6,187 nt of DNA from CAZFDE01 sp964517795 (GCA_964517795.1 CAZFDE010000118.1:1-6187); one strand, 5' to 3'; positions 1 to 6,022 are shown, numbered from the stretch's first letter. Program-made: numbers and translations. Notes: generated from the letters alone by a model not told the origin.

Positions 1-9
1 TTTAACAAT

Positions 10-14
10 AGGAG
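10..14 (+). promoter_or_regulatory. Ribosome binding site of the 63-residue coiled-coil protein
   Basis: AGGAG lies six bases before the ATG at 21. It is a near-consensus Shine-Dalgarno sequence with good spacing and is the main reason to accept this very short gene as real. Confidence 0.7.
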
Positions 15-20
15 TATCGC

Positions 21-212
21 ATGGGATTATTATGGGAAATCGTGCAGAGCGGTTTCATTTATGACCAGAAATGTAAGTCGGACTCGTTAAATGACCGGGT
101 GCAGTTTCTCGAACAGCAGTTATCGCAGACGCAGCAAACGATACGAAACCTGGTACGCCAGATCGAAAAACTGCACCAGATGGATATCGACAGGGACGGC
201 AAGATCGGCTGA
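21..212 (+). CDS. Small coiled-coil protein with EF-hand-like C-terminal tail, function unknown
   Basis: A 63-residue protein that I cannot assign to a named family. A short hydrophobic/aromatic N-terminus (residues 1-14) has no clear signal peptide. Residues 23-51 form a regular heptad pattern with L23, V27, L30, L34, I41, L44, I48 and L51 at the core positions, so a parallel coiled coil or oligomerisation helix is likely. The protein ends in D55-x-D57-x-D59-G60-K-I62, the first half of an EF-hand/dockerin calcium loop without the usual glutamate at position 12 or the exit helix. The ATG has AGGAG six bases upstream. Its promoter lies outside the window. The next gene has its own promoter, so the two need not share a transcript. 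A shifted-frame reading at 91-279 has no such features. Reality of the gene is likely; function is unknown. Confidence 0.65.
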   Translation: MGLLWEIVQSGFIYDQKCKSDSLNDRVQFLEQQLSQTQQTIRNLVRQIEKLHQMDIDRDGKIG

Positions 213-269
213 ACGAAGCAAAAAACACCTGAACCTGAGCCGTTTGAGAATCGTAAAAATGGCGGTAAC

Positions 270-298
270 TTGTAAATAAGCCCGGGATTTGCTATAAT
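270..298 (+). promoter_or_regulatory. Sigma-70-type promoter of the DUF1573 lipoprotein gene
   Basis: A -35 element TTGTAA (270-275, four of six consensus bases) and a perfect -10 TATAAT (293-298) are separated by 17 bp. A TG at 290-291, one base before the -10, makes it an extended -10. Transcription should start near 305, giving a leader of about 40 nt before the ATG at 347. It fires into the lipoprotein gene and probably the gene after it. Confidence 0.75.
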
Positions 299-335
299 AC
301 GGCCTGTTATTTGTTCAGAATCCTAAAAAATTATC

Positions 336-340
336 GGAGA
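336..340 (+). promoter_or_regulatory. Ribosome binding site that fixes the lipoprotein start
   Basis: GGAGA lies six bases before the ATG at 347. It favours that start over the in-frame TTG at 311, which has no Shine-Dalgarno sequence, lies at the predicted transcription start, and would place 12 polar residues in front of the signal peptide. Confidence 0.7.
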
Positions 341-346
341 ATTAAT

Positions 347-1510
347 ATGAAACGTAAAGGGTTATTGATCGGCATGATCATTGGATTGGGGCTCATGTGC
401 GGTTGTCAATCATCACAGACGGCAGAGCAGACAAAACCGCAAATTCAATCAAAACCTGCCGCACCTGTTCAGGCCGCACCCCCTGCGGCCCAAACAAGCC
501 ATCATGACGACCATAATGCGCTGACCGAATATGAAGATGTCAATCTGCCGGAAGATGCCGAAGGCATCGAATTGGTGCATAGTGAGGACGTCAACGGCCC
601 GCGGCTGGCATTCGATTCGCATGTCTATGATTTCGGCGAGATGGGCACCGGCCGTCACCAAACATGTCAATTTAACTTTACCAATAAAGGCCAATCCGTT
701 CTGCGAATTCTCGAGGTCAAAACCAGTTGCAGTTGTACCGCACACAATCTGCCCAAAAAAGAGTTTCAGCCCGGAGAAACAGGTACCCTGAAGATCAACT
801 ATCGCTCGGGCGCACGGGCCGGGCGTAAAAGCAATCGTGTCTATGTCGTCAGCAACGACCGCATTAATCCTAAGATCCTGCTGACCATCAAAGCCAATGT
901 GGTGGACAAAGTTGTTGTCAATCCCCGTACATTGAACCTGACGCTCAAAAACGAAAACGCCGGCTGCCCGAAGATCACCCTCTCCAGCGCCGACAAACAG
1001 CCGTTTTCCATCCAGCGCGTATCCTCCACCGGAAACAGCATCCACGTTGATTTCGATCCCCAGGAGAAAGCGACCGAATTTGTTCTGCAGCCCAACGTGG
1101 ATGTCGAAAAGCTGGCCAAAGGGCTCAACGGGCGGCTGACATTCAAATTGTCTCACCCCGAATGCGACCAGGTCGTGCTCACGTTTAAGGCACTGGCCGA
1201 ATACGAGATCGATCCGCCTTCCCTGCTGGCCTTCAACGCCGAACCGTCCAAGCCGGTCAGGCGGGAAATGTGGATACTCAACAATTATGGCGATACATTC
1301 GAGATCGAGTCGATCACCAGTCGCGACGGCTACATCAAAGTCCTCGAGCAGCAGAAAGTGGACCAGCGTTATAAATTGAGCCTGGAAATTACGCCGCCCG
1401 AGCGAGACAGTAAAAGAGCCCGGTTTTTCACCGACATACTTAATATAACCCTTAAAAACGGTAAAACCCTTGATGTGGTCTGCCGCGGCTTCTATAAGCG
1501 GCAAACTTGA
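347..1510 (+). CDS. DUF1573-domain lipoprotein
   Basis: A 387-residue exported lipoprotein. Residues 1-20 are a lipoprotein signal (MKRK, a hydrophobic core, then L-M-C-G-C with C20 as the probable lipidated cysteine). A Pro/Ala/Gln-rich linker with a His/Asp cluster (S51-H-H-D-D-H) runs to about residue 80. Residues 87-186 match the DUF1573 pattern: an F-x-x-x-x-Y-D-F-G-E-M strand, F-N-F-T-N-K-G, the hallmark T-S-C128-S-C130-T turn, then a Gln-Pro-Gly-Glu strand. DUF1573 is an immunoglobulin-like fold abundant in Planctomycetota and Bacteroidota with no settled biochemical role. Residues 187-284 and 285-387 look like two further beta-rich domains without the Cys motif, perhaps degenerate copies. 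The gene has its own promoter, and the next gene starts 82 bp after its stop. A role as a periplasmic or outer-membrane scaffold is inference. A long opposite-strand reading frame (449-1504) is judged a shadow. Confidence 0.88.
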   Translation: MKRKGLLIGMIIGLGLMCGCQSSQTAEQTKPQIQSKPAAPVQAAPPAAQTSHHDDHNALTEYEDVNLPEDAEGIELVHSEDVNGPRLAFDSHVYDFGEMGTGRHQTCQFNFTNKGQSVLRILEVKTSCSCTAHNLPKKEFQPGETGTLKINYRSGARAGRKSNRVYVVSNDRINPKILLTIKANVVDKVVVNPRTLNLTLKNENAGCPKITLSSADKQPFSIQRVSSTGNSIHVDFDPQEKATEFVLQPNVDVEKLAKGLNGRLTFKLSHPECDQVVLTFKALAEYEIDPPSLLAFNAEPSKPVRREMWILNNYGDTFEIESITSRDGYIKVLEQQKVDQRYKLSLEITPPERDSKRARFFTDILNITLKNGKTLDVVCRGFYKRQT

Positions 1511-1580
1511 GAAAACTGTCGAGATCGCCGATTATGGGGTATGGAACAAAATCCATTGTGCGTTGTCAAACTAAAGGATT

Positions 1581-1584
1581 GGAG
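1581..1584 (+). promoter_or_regulatory. Ribosome binding site of the GspC/PilP-like gene
   Basis: GGAG lies eight bases before the ATG at 1593; a second purine-rich stretch (AAGGA, 1574-1578) precedes it. No convincing promoter is visible in 1511-1580, so read-through from the lipoprotein gene is the simplest source of transcription. Confidence 0.6.
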
Positions 1585-1592
1585 ATAACACA

Positions 1593-2567
1593 ATGGTCAA
1601 GACATTACGGATAACGGGTATTTTAGCGGCCGTGCTGGGATTTGGTTTCCTGGTCTTTGCGGCGGTCTATGGGGTCGAACCCGATCCGCAGGTCGAAAAG
1701 TTCCTGGCCTCTGAAAGCGTCGTCGAGCAATTCAAAAAACAATCGAAAACGCGCCAAAACGAGGGGTTATCCGTACAGGAATCGCCATTGGTCCAACAGG
1801 CGATCGACTTCAGCCGATATCTCAATCCGCCGGTTTCGGCACCGCCTCCGCAGCCGACTAACCGAACGTCTGCACGTACAGCCCGGCCGACACCGCCTCG
1901 CCCGACAACGGTCTCGGTGAAATTCGATTTGGTGGGCACCAGCGTTCACCCCAAAGACCCATCGAAATCCCTGGCATTGATCAATCAGCCCGGCTCCGGC
2001 TACCGTTGGGTCCGCGAGCAGGACCAGATCAGCCATCTGGTCATCGAACAGATCAAAGACGGTGTGGTGGTGGTTCGCGACGGCCAAAATACGTCCGAGG
2101 TAACACCAAACCGTCCGCGAGAAAAGAACTTCGTCGTGCGCGAATACCGCGGTGATCAAGTCATCGAATTGGGAGCGTACGATGACAGCGATTCGCCTTC
2201 GTCCTCATCCCAACCGGCTGAAATGATGAGTACGCCCACTGCGGGCGCTTCCCCGCGGCCGAGACCTCGGGCAGGTTTACGCCCGACGGCACAACAGACA
2301 CAGCCCCAGCCGAAACCCCGAATCGAGGATGATCCCGAAGCATTGAATGAATTAATCCAGGGCTTGCAATCGATGCAGCAGGATGTTGCCAACGAAGAAG
2401 GGGACAGCGAGAATCTGGCGATGATGAACGAGATCCTGACCGATCTCAAAGAAATGCAGGTCTCCGAAGACGAGGCCAACGAACTGGGCGAACTCGGCGA
2501 GATGCTCGAGGAATTGGCCGACGATAACGAACTTCCCCAAAACCCCAACGATCTTGGCGAAGAATAA
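1593..2567 (+). CDS. Single-span membrane protein with GspC/PilP-like periplasmic domain and acidic helical tail
   Basis: A 324-residue protein. Residues 8-27 are one hydrophobic segment after K3/R6, so a bitopic protein with a periplasmic C-terminus is expected. Residues 79-106 are a Pro/Thr/Arg-rich linker. Residues 107-170 contain F-D-L-V-G-T, then D-P-S-K-S-L-A-L-I-N, a Gly-rich turn, a V-R-x-x-D-x-I-like stretch, and G-V-V-V-V-R-D-G. That order resembles the homology region of type II secretion GspC and the type IV pilus protein PilP, which link inner-membrane machinery to the secretin. After a second Ser/Pro/Arg-rich linker (200-243), residues 244-324 are strongly acidic and leucine-patterned, probably helical. 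This tail is not typical of GspC, and I see no PDZ domain. No other secretion gene is in the window, so it would be an orphan component. The GspC/PilP link rests on pattern memory only. It is likely co-transcribed with the DUF1573 lipoprotein. Confidence 0.7.
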   Translation: MVKTLRITGILAAVLGFGFLVFAAVYGVEPDPQVEKFLASESVVEQFKKQSKTRQNEGLSVQESPLVQQAIDFSRYLNPPVSAPPPQPTNRTSARTARPTPPRPTTVSVKFDLVGTSVHPKDPSKSLALINQPGSGYRWVREQDQISHLVIEQIKDGVVVVRDGQNTSEVTPNRPREKNFVVREYRGDQVIELGAYDDSDSPSSSSQPAEMMSTPTAGASPRPRPRAGLRPTAQQTQPQPKPRIEDDPEALNELIQGLQSMQQDVANEEGDSENLAMMNEILTDLKEMQVSEDEANELGELGEMLEELADDNELPQNPNDLGEE

Positions 2568-2877
2568 GATTGCTCTATGGTGCATAATCCGCCGAACGAG
2601 TTGAACCGTATAGACACACCAACATCCGTCCATGCGTGTCGATCACAGTGCTTCTATTCTTGATCGCATCATTCATTCAATGTGGATGGATGCGGCGTTG
2701 ATTGCAAAGATGATTATGATGCAATGGCAATTCGATGTTTTTCTGAAGAAAAGACGAGTATTTTGCTTGTTTTTGAGATTTTTGCGACCGGATCGCCGAT
2801 CTATACGTAAGAAGAGCAAAATGGACTTGGTAAAATAGTAAAATTTGGTATAATGCATAGTTTCTGGAATAATTGAT
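2568..2877 (+). other. 310-bp AT-rich intergenic region with promoter of the first phosphoesterase
   Basis: No gene is supported here. A 68-codon frame at 2632-2838 has no ribosome binding site and its product resembles nothing I know. An imperfect hairpin can form at 2666-2693 (GCATC paired with GATGC, one bulge, six more pairs including wobbles, five-base loop), but no T-run follows, so it is not a clear terminator for the upstream gene. Short T-tracts at 2738-2742, 2761-2764, 2770-2774 and 2779-2783 precede the promoter at 2827-2854. Confidence 0.55.
2827..2854 (+). promoter_or_regulatory. Extended -10 promoter of the first LpxH-like gene
   Basis: TTGGTA (2827-2832, four of six -35 bases), a 16-bp spacer, and a perfect TATAAT (2849-2854) preceded by TG at 2846-2847. 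Transcription should start near 2861, leaving a leader of only about 17 nt before the ATG at 2878. Two extra TAAAAT hexamers (2831-2836 and 2839-2844) sit inside the element as part of an 8-bp GTAAAATA/GTAAAATT direct repeat. Confidence 0.7.
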
Positions 2878-3753
2878 ATGCATACAGCCGTAACATCCAT
2901 TGACAATCAAGATATTTATGTAATCAGCGACCTGCACAGCGGCAACGGATCCCGCCGCGATAATATGGGCCTGCGCAACCGAAAGACAGACCTGTTCCGG
3001 TTTCTCGATTATGTCGAGGCCTGCAAGGGCCAATTGATCGTCCTCGGCGATCTGATGGAATTGTGGCGATGCAAATTACAGGATGTTGTCGAAGCGCACG
3101 ACGATATCCTCGACCGGCTGGCCGCCATGGATGCGATCTATATCCTTGGCAATCACGACAAGAAGATCAGCGAACTCGGCGGTGCGAATGCAATGCATCC
3201 GTTTTTGAATGACTTCCACGAGACGTATTTCTGCATGATCGGCGGCCGCAAGTTCAAGTTCATGCACGGCCACGAATACGACCCGTTCATCCACGACCGC
3301 TTTCGCAAATGGATCCGTATCTTCAGCCCGGTGGCATATGCCATGGAATATCACAACAATGTCTCGGCCGCCGCCAAAGACGCACTCTCGAATGTCCTGC
3401 TGGAAGCGGGCGAGCAGATTCTGCACGGCTGGCATTTTGTCTCGCGTCGCAATAATAAAGCCGCCCTTGATGTGCTGGACCTGCCGGATGAGGGCACCGA
3501 CCGCCTGCGACGCCCGACCCGGACTAAAAAAATGCTTTCTCGTTATTATCGCGATCGGATGGACGATGTGTATGACATTGCCGTCGTCGGCCACACCCAC
3601 AAGCCCGGCCAATTCGGTCAATGGTACTTCAACAGCGGTTCATGGACCGGCTACACCCATAACTTCCTGCGGATCCGACCGGACGGCCGGATCGACGTGC
3701 TGGACTGGACCAATGCCGGGCCGGTACCCAATACCGACCGGCTCGCCTGCTGA
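2878..3753 (+). CDS. LpxH-like calcineurin-type metallophosphoesterase, first tandem copy
   Basis: A 291-residue cytosolic enzyme of the LpxH/YbbF type. That family hydrolyses UDP-2,3-diacylglucosamine to lipid X and UMP using two metal ions. All family motifs are in order: D18-L-H20, G57-D58 followed by L-x-E-L-W, G91-N92-H93-D94, H130-G-H132-E, and G238-H239-T-H241 followed by N-S-G-S-W (252-256). Residues 135-235 between the third and last motifs are helical and aromatic-rich, where LpxH carries its substrate-binding lid. Classical LpxH has H-G-D at the H130 site; here it is H-G-H-E, so the natural substrate could differ, for example another nucleotide-diphospho lipid or sugar. There is no signal peptide. 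The start has only a weak ribosome site (TGGAA, 2865-2869) and a short leader. A close paralogue follows 201 bp later. Family certain, substrate unproven. Confidence 0.85.
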   Translation: MHTAVTSIDNQDIYVISDLHSGNGSRRDNMGLRNRKTDLFRFLDYVEACKGQLIVLGDLMELWRCKLQDVVEAHDDILDRLAAMDAIYILGNHDKKISELGGANAMHPFLNDFHETYFCMIGGRKFKFMHGHEYDPFIHDRFRKWIRIFSPVAYAMEYHNNVSAAAKDALSNVLLEAGEQILHGWHFVSRRNNKAALDVLDLPDEGTDRLRRPTRTKKMLSRYYRDRMDDVYDIAVVGHTHKPGQFGQWYFNSGSWTGYTHNFLRIRPDGRIDVLDWTNAGPVPNTDRLAC

Positions 3754-3954
3754 GCCGTCGTTCAGTCAAAATAGAATAGCCGCCGCCTCGAATTTTGGCC
3801 CATCCCGCATGGTTTTTGGCTAATATTTTGGGTTTTTTTGGCTCGAAATGCAGATTAACCAAAAACTCATCGACTTTGAACGTCCGGATAACATTTAAAA
3901 CCGATATTTTATTAAAAACCAATTTTTTTCGAATTCCTTTCAGGAGTCGGGCTA
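3754..3954 (+). other. 201-bp AT-rich spacer between phosphoesterase paralogues
   Basis: Three TTTTGGC motifs occur at 3793-3799, 3814-3820 and 3836-3842, about 21-22 bp apart. A CCAAAAAC stretch at 3859-3866 can pair either with GTTTTTGG at 3812-3819 (8 bp) or with TTTTTGG at 3835-3841 (7 bp), so alternative leader hairpins are possible. I found no convincing -35/-10 pair or T-run terminator. Short frames crossing this stretch are not supported as genes. Confidence 0.4.
3942..3946 (+). promoter_or_regulatory. Ribosome binding site pointing to a non-standard start
   Basis: AGGAG lies eight bases before the ATC codon at 3955. It is 29 bases from the first conventional in-frame start (GTG at 3976), too far to serve it. 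Confidence 0.6.
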
Positions 3955-4815
3955 ATCGAAAACCAAGAACTATATGTGATCAGCGACCTGCACATCGGCG
4001 ACGGGTCGAAGCGGGACAACATGCGGCTGCCCAACAAGAAGCAGCGACTGTTCCGGTTTTTGGACTTCGTCGAAAAACGCAACGGTCAACTCGTCGTCGT
4101 CGGTGACCTGCTGGAGTTGTGGCGGTGCCGGCTGGAGAACATCGTCGAGGAACATGAGGATATTCTCGACCGGCTCTATGCGGCCAATGCGATCTATGTC
4201 CTCGGCAATCACGATCTGGATATCCAGCACTGCGGCAAAGATGAAAGTCAGTATCACCCGCTGCTGGGCCAGTTCCATCATACGTTTTTCCGCACAATCG
4301 GCGGCCGCAAATTCAAATTCATGCACGGCCACGAACACGACCCGTTTATCCGCGAGAGCTTTCGCAAATGGATCCGTCTGTTCAGTCCGTTCACATATGC
4401 CCTGGAATATCACAGTAACAGTACCGCGGTCGCCCGGGATGTCGCCTCCGATATCCTGCTGGAGATGGGCGAGCAGATCCTGCACGGCTGGCAGTGGATA
4501 TCGCGACGGTTTAACAAGGCTGTCCATGAAGCATACTGTTTGCTGCCCGCAGATGAAATGAACCGCCTGCAGCGGCCGATGCGAACACGAAAAATGCTCA
4601 GCCGCTATTACCACGACCTGCTCGAAGGGCTTTACGATATCGCGATCGTCGGCCATACGCACAAGGCCGGCCAGTTCGGGCAGTGGTATTTCAACAGCGG
4701 TTCATGGACCGGCCGCACCAATAATTTCCTGCATATCCGGCCCGACGGTCAGATCCAGGTCCTCAACTGGACCGACGAGGGTGCTCTGCCCAACACCGAC
4801 CTGATTGCCTGTTGA
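3955..4815 (+). CDS. LpxH-like calcineurin-type metallophosphoesterase, second tandem copy
   Basis: A paralogue of the gene before it, clearly more than half identical along the whole length. Counting from ATC 3955 (286 residues) the metal-ligand motifs are D11-L-H13, G50-D51, G84-N85-H86-D87, H124-G-H126-E and G233-H234-T-H236, then N-S-G-S-W, so it should be active. The start is the odd point. Homology to the first copy extends upstream through I-E-N-Q-E-L-Y-V, matching I-D-N-Q-D-I-Y-V, and AGGAG precedes ATC 3955. No ATG, GTG or TTG exists in this frame between the stop at 3913-3915 and GTG 3976. A GTG 3976 start (279 residues) would remove most of the first beta strand. Compared with the first copy the main differences are in the middle region and the lid (4470-4560). 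Both copies end P-N-T-D-x-x-A-C. It may have diverged in substrate or simply be redundant. Confidence 0.82.
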   Translation: MENQELYVISDLHIGDGSKRDNMRLPNKKQRLFRFLDFVEKRNGQLVVVGDLLELWRCRLENIVEEHEDILDRLYAANAIYVLGNHDLDIQHCGKDESQYHPLLGQFHHTFFRTIGGRKFKFMHGHEHDPFIRESFRKWIRLFSPFTYALEYHSNSTAVARDVASDILLEMGEQILHGWQWISRRFNKAVHEAYCLLPADEMNRLQRPMRTRKMLSRYYHDLLEGLYDIAIVGHTHKAGQFGQWYFNSGSWTGRTNNFLHIRPDGQIQVLNWTDEGALPNTDLIAC

Positions 4816-4832
4816 CAGAACTTCCTCTGAGA

Positions 4833-4844
4833 GCTAAGCTTAGC
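4833..4844. repeat. 12-bp perfect palindrome in the glycosyltransferase leader
   Basis: GCTAAGCTTAGC equals its own reverse complement. It sits in the 71-bp gap between the second phosphoesterase and the glycosyltransferase, 43 bases before the ATG. It could be an operator half-site pair or chance; there is no T-run to make it a terminator. Confidence 0.35.
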
Positions 4845-4877
4845 GGTTTAGGATACGTCAAAGTCGTTAAGTATGAC

Positions 4878-4881
4878 AGGA
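4878..4881 (+). promoter_or_regulatory. Ribosome binding site that fixes the glycosyltransferase start
   Basis: AGGA lies five bases before the ATG at 4887. It supports M-A-K-I-V-Y-G as the N-terminus instead of the in-frame TTG at 4812, which overlaps the previous stop codon and would add 25 residues before the conserved first beta strand. Confidence 0.65.
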
Positions 4882-4886
4882 TCGTA

Positions 4887-5960
4887 ATGGCAAAAATCGT
4901 TTACGGCGTCGCGGGCGAAGGATTCGGCCATAGCAGCCGCTCGCATCTGATCGGACAAAAACTCATCGAAAGCGGGCACGATGTGCTTTTTGTCGCCTCC
5001 CGCAAGTCGCTGAATTACTTAAGCCAGTATTTCCCCGGCCGCGTCAAAAAAGTCCACGGTCTGAGTTTCGCTTACAAAAACGGTACGCTTTCGCCCGTCC
5101 GTACCATTACCGAAAACATCAAACGTTTTCCCGACGGCCACCGCACCAACAAATCGCTCTATAGCGATTCCATCGAGTCATTCAATCCCGATCTGGTCAT
5201 TACGGACTTCGAGCCTTTCATCGCGTGGTGGGCCTGGCGCAACCGCGTGCCGTTTATCAGTATTGACCACGAACATATGCTGACGCATTGCCGGCTCGAG
5301 CACAGTTGGCGAAACCTTGTTGCCCAACTCAACGCCTGGTTCGTCACGAAATTCTATTACCTCGGCGCCCGCGCATACGTGGTCGTCAATTTCTTCAAAG
5401 CACCCTTAAAGGGCAAGGCGACCGTCCTGGCGCCGCCGATCATCCGCCCGCAGGTTCGCCAGGCCCGGGTCAGCAAAAACAATCACATCGTCTGCTATTC
5501 GACCGATTACGAGAATCTGCACAACCTTAAGGCAACGCTCAAGCAATTCCCGAAAACACAGTTTCTGGTGTACGGGCTTAACGAAGATTTCCAGGAAGAT
5601 AACTGCACGTTCAAGAAGACCTCGACCGAGGGATTCCTTAATGATGTCGGTTCCAGCAGCGGGGTCGTCGCGACGGCGGGATTCTCGCTGATCAGCGAAA
5701 TGCTGCATCTTCGAAAACGCATGCTGCTGCTGCCGATCCTCGGCCAGTACGAGCAGATGATCAATTCGCATTACATCGAGAAATTGGGCCTGGGGATCTG
5801 GTCGCGGCGGCTGGATGTCGCGTCGCTGGGCCGGTTCCTCGAAAACGGCCGGTCGCTGGACGTGCAGGAAGATATGGTCCTGCGGCCGGACAACGACCGA
5901 TTCTTCGACATCCTCAACGATGTCCTGGCCAAAATCAACCCCGCCATCACACTGAATTAA
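4887..5960 (+). CDS. MJ1255/VC2487-family glycosyltransferase (GT-B fold)
   Basis: A 357-residue cytosolic or membrane-peripheral glycosyltransferase related to the MurG-like GT-B enzymes. The N-terminal Rossmann domain starts at once with K-I-V-Y-G-V-A-G-E-G-F-G-H-S-S-R (residues 3-18), the glycine-rich loop and H-x-x-R typical of the MJ1255 family. It continues through V33-L-F-V-A-S-R and the P101-D-L-V-I-T-D-F-E-P strand. A linker near 170-200 leads to the C-terminal nucleotide-sugar domain, with V261-A-T-A-G-F-S-L-I-S-E-M (261-272) and L282-P-I-L-G-Q-Y-E-Q (282-290), the expected donor-binding loop and QxEQ-type motif. Length is normal. The donor and acceptor are not known for most members. 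It lies 71 bp after the second phosphoesterase with no clear promoter between, so co-transcription is likely and points to a shared envelope or glycolipid substrate. Its 3' end faces the creD-like gene. Confidence 0.88.
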   Translation: MAKIVYGVAGEGFGHSSRSHLIGQKLIESGHDVLFVASRKSLNYLSQYFPGRVKKVHGLSFAYKNGTLSPVRTITENIKRFPDGHRTNKSLYSDSIESFNPDLVITDFEPFIAWWAWRNRVPFISIDHEHMLTHCRLEHSWRNLVAQLNAWFVTKFYYLGARAYVVVNFFKAPLKGKATVLAPPIIRPQVRQARVSKNNHIVCYSTDYENLHNLKATLKQFPKTQFLVYGLNEDFQEDNCTFKKTSTEGFLNDVGSSSGVVATAGFSLISEMLHLRKRMLLLPILGQYEQMINSHYIEKLGLGIWSRRLDVASLGRFLENGRSLDVQEDMVLRPDNDRFFDILNDVLAKINPAITLN

Positions 5961-5976
5961 ATGAATACCCAAAAGG

Positions 5977-5990
5977 CGAATGTTCATTCG
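5977..5990. repeat. Short inverted repeat between convergent genes
   Basis: CGAAT-GTTC-ATTCG forms a 5-bp stem with a 4-base loop. On the minus strand it is followed by CCTTTTGG, so it might be a weak terminator for the creD-like gene. The stem is short and the T-run has only four bases. Confidence 0.25.
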
Positions 5991-6022
5991 TACGGGGCTA
6001 TCATATGTCTTAACCAATGCGA

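Noticed and set aside
91..279. 62-codon frame overlapping the coiled-coil gene
   Set aside because: No ribosome binding site; Arg/Ser-rich out-of-frame product, while the overlapping frame has a clear heptad and AGGAG.
449..1504. 351-codon open frame on the minus strand across the DUF1573 gene
   Set aside because: It lies wholly antisense to a gene with signal peptide, domain match, promoter and ribosome site. Its product resembles no family and looks like a codon-bias shadow.
1507..1537. Promoter before the GspC/PilP-like gene (TTGAGA with TTATGG)
   Set aside because: The -35 is good but the best -10 is poor and the spacer is 19 bp; read-through is simpler.
2666..2693. Hairpin as terminator for the GspC/PilP-like gene
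   Set aside because: The stem has a bulge and several wobble pairs, lies 100 bp after the stop, and is not followed by a T-run.
2632..2838. 68-codon + strand frame in the gap before the first phosphoesterase
   Set aside because: No ribosome binding site, no recognisable domain, and its end runs into the promoter -35 region.
3970..4662. 230-codon minus strand frame opposite the second phosphoesterase
   Set aside because: Antisense to a gene with all catalytic motifs; a similar shadow lies opposite the first copy (3076-3621), as expected from shared codon use.
4812..4886. TTG 4812 as start of the glycosyltransferase, overlapping the upstream stop
   Set aside because: It would add 25 residues before the conserved first strand, and AGGA is correctly placed for ATG 4887.
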